Positions 57,501 through 64,000 of a DNA stretch of 64,000 nt are shown in pieces. The translations under genes were made by a program, and so were the position numbers. The notes under the pieces are model-generated. The model searched no databases. It was not told where the DNA came from and saw only the letters and a list, made by a program, of their open reading frames with translations. This DNA is from Annulohypoxylon bovei var. microspora (lineage: Eukaryota > Ascomycota > Sordariomycetes > Xylariales > Hypoxylaceae): NCBI GenBank assembly GCA_022836615.1, contig MU405297.1, positions 1 to 64,000 on the forward strand, written 5' to 3'. Numbering within the stretch: position 1 is the stretch's first letter; each line of letters begins with the position of its first letter.

Positions 57501-58489
57501 GATTCGAAAATTCCGTACCAACTGAATGCTTAGCCAGGACCCGCGATCTTTTGTTTTTTGGAACACCGCTCCCCATATTCCGGTCCGTCACCACTGCAAC
57601 CAACTACGGTGAAGGACGTGGGGACCTCTTGGTGCACCGGCGGGGTCACGCCGGTCACGATAACTACCTCCTGATTCCTAAACAAGTCAAGCGACGCCAG
57701 ACCGCTTCTTCACCCAACAAATTTGGAAATACACTACTTAAACATTCAATAAAATATCCTTAGCCTTGCAAAGACTATCCTGTACAGAAGGGGGGAAATC
57801 AGGGTTATTGTCCGTCGTTTCGAAGTTGTGTTCTATTCCTCTATTTTCATACCGTGTGTCTAGTTTACCGTTTACCTTCGGGTTTGCCCTCATCTTCTTT
57901 TTGTATGTGGGTATGTCCGCACCGTCACAAATCGCAAATTACACATTATTTCCAGTTGCCGGCATCCGAATTAACTACCCAATTGCAAGACTGCGCTTCG
58001 TCTGCATTCGTCTCTGCATTCGCAACTGCATACCCCTATGATTTCTAGCAGATAGCGCCTTGCCGATGGTACCATATCATTCACCTTCAGCACGATAATA
58101 CATACAGGTCTGGAGACATAGGAACATTCGCCTATACACACGTATCCACTTACATCGTCTTGACCGTATTATCTACCGCAGATTGAATTCATACACATCA
58201 TCTCCCCATCCTGGAGTAAAATTGGACTCAGACCGCAACTTTATTCCAGCTCCCTGACCACCTGTTCTGCATCACTGTTTCACCACGGCAACGCTTCTTT
58301 GTTAATGGTATCACCACCGGGGCACTCACTTTTAAGTCAAGCCATCTACGCACTCGTTGCAAGTCCCTTATTAGTTCTTATTCTCCTCAATGTCATATTT
58401 TAGTCGGACATTCGATTTTCTTTCTATACCTACCTAGCTATTAGGATAATTCCTCCCATGCATTAAGGGAACGGTCAAAGTCACCAAAG
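54514..58489. other. long gene-poor region
   Basis: Nearly 4 kb without a gene I can support; the ORFs are short and on both strands. An 8-bp unit GGATTCTT is repeated three times at 57062-57087. TACCTAGGTAGCTACCTACGTAC occurs near 55030. The last kilobase may be the 5' leader of the following gene. Confidence 0.5.
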
Positions 58490-59251
58490 ATGCCGCGATA
58501 TTCCCCATTGCCCACGAGCCTCCAACGGTCTCAATCGGTCACTAGTGTCGCCGCATCTGACTCTACATATCATAGCTTCCATGATATTGAACTTTATGAG
58601 CCTTCGGTAGCATCTGGCGCCGCTGAGAGAAGGATGCCCTCACGCAAGGAGGACAGATTCGAGTTCAAGCCTATCCTCCGCCATGATTCAGGTTACGAGT
58701 CCATACACCCCGGGACCAGGTCTATTGCATCCCGGTCTTCTCAACGACGCAACTCTACCATGTCCACCAGTTCCTCCCATTCCCGTCCACGGACGAGGCC
58801 ATCTATGCGTCGTGCGACAAAGTCTAGTCCGAACACACACCTAAAAGGACAGAGTGCGCAACCTCTGCATTCAACAAACTCACAACAGCAACCAACTACG
58901 TACTACTACTTTCCGCCTCCAGAGTCACTCTCTAGAAGTCTTAGTGAGGATGAAGAAGAGCACGATGCCGAACCTTCATACCCTCCCCCACCACAAACTA
59001 CGCATTACTGGACGACTGACCACACCCGGCGCCTTGAATATGCTGCCATTGACGCTGCGAGTCGAGGTGTCAAGGGTTGGTTCATGAAGCACGTGGTCCC
59101 AGATTGCTTTGTGCCTAAAGCGAGCCGACGGGTTGGATTTGACGACGACTCTGGTAGCGTAAGGCGGTATCGATTGGAGCTCGACTGTGACGAGACTGGG
59201 GAGAAGAATGAAAATGGAGGCAAGAAAATGGGCTGGCTCCTTGGCCGATAA
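58490..59251 (+). CDS. unknown Ser-rich protein with conserved-looking C-terminus
   Basis: Intronless ORF of 253 residues, no recognised family. The first 150 residues are Ser/Arg/Pro-rich and probably disordered, with many SxxS and RRxS-like sites that could be phosphorylated. There is a Pro-rich SYPPPPQTTHYW segment. Residues about 180-235 look folded (RRLEYAAIDAASRGVKGWFMKHVVPDCFVP, then VGFDDDSGSVRRYRLEL). A mixed basic/acidic end follows, MGWLLGR. The ordered C-terminal block is the part likely to be conserved across fungi. The start Met is the first in the frame, with ACCAAAG just before it. Function unknown. Confidence 0.7.
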   Translation: MPRYSPLPTSLQRSQSVTSVAASDSTYHSFHDIELYEPSVASGAAERRMPSRKEDRFEFKPILRHDSGYESIHPGTRSIASRSSQRRNSTMSTSSSHSRPRTRPSMRRATKSSPNTHLKGQSAQPLHSTNSQQQPTTYYYFPPPESLSRSLSEDEEEHDAEPSYPPPPQTTHYWTTDHTRRLEYAAIDAASRGVKGWFMKHVVPDCFVPKASRRVGFDDDSGSVRRYRLELDCDETGEKNENGGKKMGWLLGR

Positions 59252-60028
59252 TTAACGACGAATGAATTCACGCGACAGCAAACGAGTTGGAGGATCACGT
59301 TATTGCATCCGCATGGTCGAGGCGTTGTATACCCACTTTGATTTTCTGAATTTTTATTTATTTATTTACTTTGCCGCTTTATATCCAGGTATCATTCGGC
59401 TGGGGACGCAAAACACGAATATGATTGAGTACGGTATTAAAAAGGGGTACAACTTGAGACACAGGCGAGTCGACTTGAGTCAAGATTGATTCCCAGATCA
59501 TGAGATAAAACTAGACTGGTAATACCACTAGAGCGAAGGGCTTGCATTGGCATGGGGACGGCTGCATTACCGGGTGCCGATCTATTAAAACAGGACCGAG
59601 AGGGCATATACATACAGACATATGTAATCATTGAGCAGATAGATGCTTGCTAATAATTGCATTCAACATATTAATTGGACGGGTGCGAGTTGTTGGTGAA
59701 CTTGAACTTGGGATATATCACTAGGACTTGTAAGTGGGCTCACGAATCTGAAGGTAGTGGGTACCTAGGTAGCGAAAGACAAGTGATAATGAATGGCGAT
59801 GGCATCCGTATTTGACAATACGCGCTAAGACTACTATTAGGAACCGAGATCCTATCAATTTATCATCTATCTAAAGTCTAGACTGAGGTTAACATTGTTC
59901 GCTCACGTCTCCTTTAAGATCCCCAAGTCAAGAGAATTACACTCTTTCACAGACGGAAAATGGAATACACCTATGCTTTGGGAATGAATCCATACACTTC
60001 CATTCAACGACCGTCCATTCCAATTCCT
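59252..60028. other. intergenic region between convergent genes
   Basis: About 780 bases with the 3' ends of both genes. A TTTATTTATTTA tract lies near 59351-59363. No gene is seen. Confidence 0.5.
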
Positions 60029-62357
60029 TCACTCGTCCTGAGTATCATAGCCATTTTCCGTTGGCATCAGAATCTCTTCATCAACGTCCACCTCAGTTTC
60101 AATCTTTTCCGAATCAGGGGGCCGTTCGCCTACACGTAGCAGTCAGAGTTGGTCCCAAATCTGACTAGGAAATATTGAGACTCTACCTTTTAATTTTGAA
60201 TCGACAAACTGTTCGCAGGTTTTCAATCCTCTCTGGAGAACATCGATCTTCTTCGTTAGCTCTTCTCGCTTTGTCCGGCTTTTCTGGGACTCGCCAGCGA
60301 TGATCTCCACCAAGTCTGGCGACATCTTGAAAACGGCCACAGGGGAGAGGATGTCGGAAAGAGGCATGAGAATCTTTTGCTCGATAACCTCGGTGGCGAT
60401 GCTGTCAATGAACCGCTTGAGGGCAATCTATGACGACGATCTTGTTAGCTGCTGACCACCAAATTTTGAAGGCATTTTAAGGAGTGTCACGAACCTGGTA
60501 GTAGGCCAGCATGCGGTCGAGAGCTTCGCAGGCCGCGGAACGTTCAATGCCAGACTCGCTATGTTTAGCCAGATTATCAACCAGTGTATTGAAGTTGTAA
60601 TAGGTGTGTCTGACTAAGGTCTGATTCGGTACATCAACGGAACTTAACCCGAAAAAATCGCAAACAATAGTTGCAATATCATCCCTTGAGTGGCAACAAT
60701 GACTATGAATGGTCCCGGCATATTCGTGATTGTAGGTAATCGGATGAACCCGTCGGTGAGAATTGAGCAGCTTAGCAGCTTTGCCTTTGGCATTCACGAG
60801 CAGTTTGTCGAGAGCAGGCTGAATGATTTTGTCGATGAGAGCATCGCTGATTGATGCATCAGCAACATAGGTGGCAACGAGCTCAAGAAATTCCCCCACC
60901 GCTTCCCAGGCCTTCTTAACGTGGTCTTGTGCAATGCACTCCCATGGAGATGATTGCTGCTGGAATAAGTCAGTTATAACCATAGAGCTGAATATCCCGG
61001 GCAGTTCTCGGCCCCGGGTTCTTTGCATCATGTTCTCGACGTGGTCAAGGAACTTGTCCCTGGTAACCGGCTCCGGGTCAGTAGGGGACTCCTGCTTTCC
61101 ACTACCAATCACACGTCGGTGGCCGCGTTTCAGAAGGTCTTTCGCAAATTCCTTGTTTAAGGCCTGTATCACAGCACGGATACGTTCTTGGTATCCTTGA
61201 TCCGTCTCGGCGTCTTCGAAGAATGTACCGTTGTACGTGCCGCTGATGGAACGCTCTACAAGCGATTGGAACTCCTCACTAATCTGTAGAAGCCGAAGCC
61301 GCTGTTCGTCGAGAGTGCGCCGTGGTTCTCCGAGCTTCTCGAGGTCTTCGCGAGAGTCATCGAGCTTCAGATTGATCTCACGGATCAGGCTCGGTAGCTC
61401 GAAAGCGATCTGTCGGAGCAGCACGCTACTAAGCTTCTTCCTCAGCTCGTTGATCCCGAGCATCGACGAGGGTAGCTCGTTCCAGACGCCTTTCGAAAAG
61501 AAAAGCGCCTCCTCGGCATTTCGATAGCCGAGGAGCGACGACCCTTTCTGGGTTTCCGAGTCGAGGTTCTTAAGGACGTGCCAGCCGAGGTCGAAGTTGA
61601 CTTGATTGTTCCGCGCCAGGGAAATGTAGAGCGCTTCACTGCCAGATCCCTGAACCAAGGTATCCGGCTTCGTAATTACACCCATAGTCCGACTGCCTCT
61701 CATGTCCACCTCCCGGGCGAAATTCAGCACCACCTGGTTCGCGAAGTCGTTCTTGGCGGAAACAACAGCCAGAATGATACTTCTAGCTTGCTTCATGTAC
61801 CCCTTCACGACTTTTCTGACTAACTTAACGTCTGCCGCACTTTGCGACTTGGTCTCCGAGTGAATGAGGCCGGGCATGTCGATGATGGTCAGGTGAGGAC
61901 GGTCAGGTCCTGTGATCTCGACGCGAAGGCGGTCCTTAGAAAAAGCCTTCCCCGACGACGAGATCCCCATGGCTTCCTTGGCCTTCTCGACCAGATCCGG
62001 AAAGCCTTCGAACCCGTCGAGTTCTTCGTGGAACTTGTGAAGGTCATCTTGGGCCGAAGTCTTGGAAGTGTTGTCAGGAATGATAGAGACAGTCACACCA
62101 GTCTCTATCGATCGCCGAAGAACCAACTCAGTGGGGAAGCAAGTGCACAGGTTGCTTTTGACGGGAAAGGGGACTCCGGAGATGGCCTCGAGTACCGAAC
62201 TCTTGCCCGATGATTGATCGCCGCATACTATGATCTGGGGTAGGGAAATGTAGTGATCGATGCCCTGGAGACGCAAATGGTCGATGGCATCTAGGAGCTC
62301 GAGTTGGTCTTTGGAGCAAAGCCCGTTCAGGGTCTCTGCGTTGAAAGCGAGCACCAT
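60029..62357 (-). CDS. dynamin-like GTPase (fungal Mx/DLP-type)
   Basis: Exons 62357-60495, 60427-60187 and 60129-60029 join in frame to 734 residues. The GTPase domain has the P-loop GDQSSGKSSV (46-55), LCTCFPTELVLRR with the switch Thr, DMPGLIH (G3) and VITKPDTL (G4). The middle/stalk region follows, with ELRKKLSSVLLRQIAFELPSLIREI and later EAVGEFLELVATYVADASISDALIDKIIQPAL. Exon 2 supplies a GTPase-effector-like helix (ALKRFIDSIATEVIEQKILMPLSDILSP) and a predicted C-terminal coiled coil; exon 3 adds an acidic tail. There is no PH or proline-rich domain, so it is not a classical dynamin; it resembles the Mx-like group common in Pezizomycotina. Family role: GTP-driven membrane remodelling or oligomer assembly. 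The specific cellular role is unknown. The reading frame is complete. Confidence 0.93.
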
Positions 62358-63253
62358 TTTATCACCGAACCTGGTTAGAATTATTGGTAAATGATTCGTA
62401 ATAGTAGTAGTAAGGCAGCTCCGAAGTTAAATACGATAACTTCGGCGAGATAAGACTGAGGTGTGGACAACTCTTTGGCTGATACAAGATCTAATCTTAA
62501 ATAAGGGCTTTTCGTATATTTAAAGCCCCTCGAATACAGGAAAGGCCGATATTTCTATGCCGTTCCATGTATGAACATATTAGTGTAAAGTTAAGGTCCA
62601 AAAGAAGTGTATTTTGATAAAAAGTGCCTAGTTAGACATGATAATGTCTGAAAGGATGGGGGTATCTGTGCCTAAATCCCACGATTCCGAAGCCTGGCAG
62701 CCTGAGGAATTGCATGTGCATGTTCTTCATAGGTTGCTTTAGTCTTGTGTCAGAAAGCTGATAGGAACACGTAAGAGATAAAAGAAACAACTTTCTAGTA
62801 AATACCATTTTTTGTCACTTGTCACATCGTGTTGCCATGAACCTTGTCGAGCGTTGAAAGTGACAGATAGATGTGATTGGGTGGTGATATTCCCAATTTG
62901 GGAGATATACACTGGGTCGGTTGGCGTACTGTCACATTGTAGAAGCAACAGCAAGGCAGAATCGAGGTTTCAAAGTAGATAAGAGAAGTCCCTGGAACTT
63001 TGGGTACCTACCTATTCATGATTGGGTTACTCTACTCGAAAACTGTCCGAATCGATAAGTTCTTCCTAGATTGCATATACACCTAGGTAAATATATTTAC
63101 CATCTGACTTATTTAGTATAGGTACCTAGGTATATACATATGTGTTGATAACAAACCGAACCTGGTTCTCCTACACATGCTCAAGTGCCATAGCGACTTA
63201 GAGACGTTTTTGCACAGATCTAACTACATAGACGAGCACTGCAGAACGCCCAT
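62358..63253. other. intergenic region
   Basis: Promoter of the dynamin-like gene and 3' region of the next minus-strand gene. TACCTAGGTATATAC occurs near 63121-63135. No gene is seen. Confidence 0.5.
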
Positions 63254-63819
63254 TTAACATTGTCGGTTGATAACTGCGAACAGAGATTTAGCAAGTGTAC
63301 CTACACATGGAGTCACAAAAGAACAAGAATCGACTTACTAGTTCCACTACCCGGATTTGCATTATTCCAAACTCCTCCACCGGGAACGAGATCATTAGCC
63401 GTAACCCCTCGATCGTAACACGCACACTCCCACAGAATATGATCCGGCGGGTTTCCGCCCGGTGTATTGACAAAGGCTCCCTGGAAGAATTTCCCACTCG
63501 GCAGCCAGGCTCCCGGGTTTGCAGTATCGTTACCCTCTAAGCAGATACTACCACAGGTGTTCAGAACTTGGGTTTTGTTGTTGTCGAGCCAGTCGGTCTT
63601 CTGGAAGCTATAGAGCTCGTGCAGATCAGAAATGTTCGCTCTGACGTGCCATATACCCTCATTCCCCCTATTTATGGTAGTTGTAGTGGCGAGCGCCGAT
63701 GATGAACACCCCGTGGGGGTTGGCTCGTCGCGGACCCGGGCCGGCTCCGGTACGTGGAAGCGTTTAGCGGCCATTGCGCCGGAGGTTAAGGCGAATAGAG
63801 CTAGAGAAGAGAAATACAT
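63254..63819 (-). CDS. small secreted six-cysteine protein
   Basis: Exon 1 (63819-63339) and a 20-nt exon 2 (63273-63254) join in frame to 166 residues; the intron has a GTAAGT donor and a CTGTTCGCAG acceptor. The signal peptide is MYFSSLALFALTSGAMA. The mature part has N-glycosylation sites (NISD, NKTQ, NDTA) and six Cys: GCSS, NTCGSICLE (two), WECACYD (two) and the last one, NRQC, supplied by exon 2. Six Cys would allow three disulfides. Gly/Pro-rich linkers (NTPGGNPPDH, DLVPGGGVWNNANPGSG) separate them. I do not recognise a family. Size, secretion and even Cys number fit an effector-like or cell-surface protein of unknown function. Confidence 0.8.
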
Positions 63820-64000
63820 GATGAATTGGATTGACAGCTACAAAATACTGTCTTGCTGAGTTTCCGGAATAAAAGAGCAGCAAGCTCTGGCTTTTATGAA
63901 CATTCTCCTTCCTACCCCATTAGGCGACCGATGGCAACATGGATATTTAACCGAGACTAAGAATAGTCACAGCGGTGCAGTTGGTTCCTAGTGATCGTCG
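63820..64000. other. promoter region at window edge
   Basis: Upstream of the secreted-protein gene. No further feature is visible before the window ends. Confidence 0.4.

Noticed and set aside
54514..58489. Possible gene in the 4-kb gap
   Set aside because: Several ORFs of 60-120 codons exist, but none shows motifs, codon consistency or matching splice sites.
1..64000. tRNA, rRNA or CRISPR elements
   Set aside because: Looked for box B-like GGTTCGANNCC and its complement and for regular spaced repeats; no site had the matching arms or spacing. A covariance-model scan would be decisive.

Overview
This is a window from a filamentous ascomycete nuclear genome. The genes carry short GT-AG introns with CTAAC/CTGAC branch sites. 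The families present (HET-domain proteins, a DUF1996-type secreted protein, a KP4-like domain, chromodomain proteins, a GCR1_C factor) are typical of Pezizomycotina. The many copies of the palindromic word TACCTAGGTA and of GGTA/TACC runs, and a 21-residue metallothionein resembling Magnaporthe MMT1, suggest a Sordariomycete, perhaps Xylariales. The order is an impression that I did not test.

Layout, left to right. 0.5-2.6 kb (+): a decayed MFS transporter of the anion:cation symporter (DAL5-like) type. 3.4-5.8 kb (-): arginyl-tRNA synthetase with a probable mitochondrial presequence before a second Met. 6.3-8.0 kb (-): HET-domain protein. 9.5-10.8 kb (+): a two-chromodomain protein. 11.9-13.6 kb (+): alcohol O-acetyltransferase-family enzyme. 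16.8-17.1 kb (+): tiny two-exon metallothionein. 20.3-22.5 kb (+): membrane protein of unknown function. 22.9-24.6 kb (-): NOP8-like nucleolar RRM protein. 24.9-25.9 kb (+): eight-exon hotdog acyl-CoA thioesterase. 26.7-29.0 kb (+): FAT1-type very-long-chain acyl-CoA synthetase. 29.7-31.4 kb (-): six-exon unknown protein with a C2H2-like motif. 33.0-34.6 kb (-): methionine-permease-like (MUP1 class) transporter. 35.7-36.7 kb (-): unknown basic protein. 37.1-38.6 kb (-): DUF1996 secreted protein. 39.3-41.3 kb (-): second HET protein. 42.8-44.1 kb (-): secreted HExxH protein. 44.8-46.1 kb (-): Cys-rich plus chromodomain protein. 47.8-49.0 kb (-): GCR1_C-domain factor. 53.6-54.5 kb (+): broken KP4-like gene. 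58.5-59.3 kb (+): unknown Ser-rich protein. 60.0-62.4 kb (-): dynamin-like GTPase. 63.3-63.8 kb (-): small secreted six-Cys protein.

The genes do not form an operon or an obvious biosynthetic cluster. Housekeeping genes are mixed with self/non-self or interaction-type genes. The adjacent co-oriented thioesterase and FAT1-like synthetase both act on acyl-CoA and are the only functionally suggestive neighbours. The gene-poor stretches at 13.6-20.3, 49.0-53.6 and 54.5-58.5 kb hold microsatellites and AT-rich DNA. Several genes show breaks (nonsense, frameshift or out-of-register splice) that deserve checking. Exon models were worked out by eye. A model is called intact where its summed exon length is a multiple of three and every internal junction keeps frame. 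No RNA data or database search was available.
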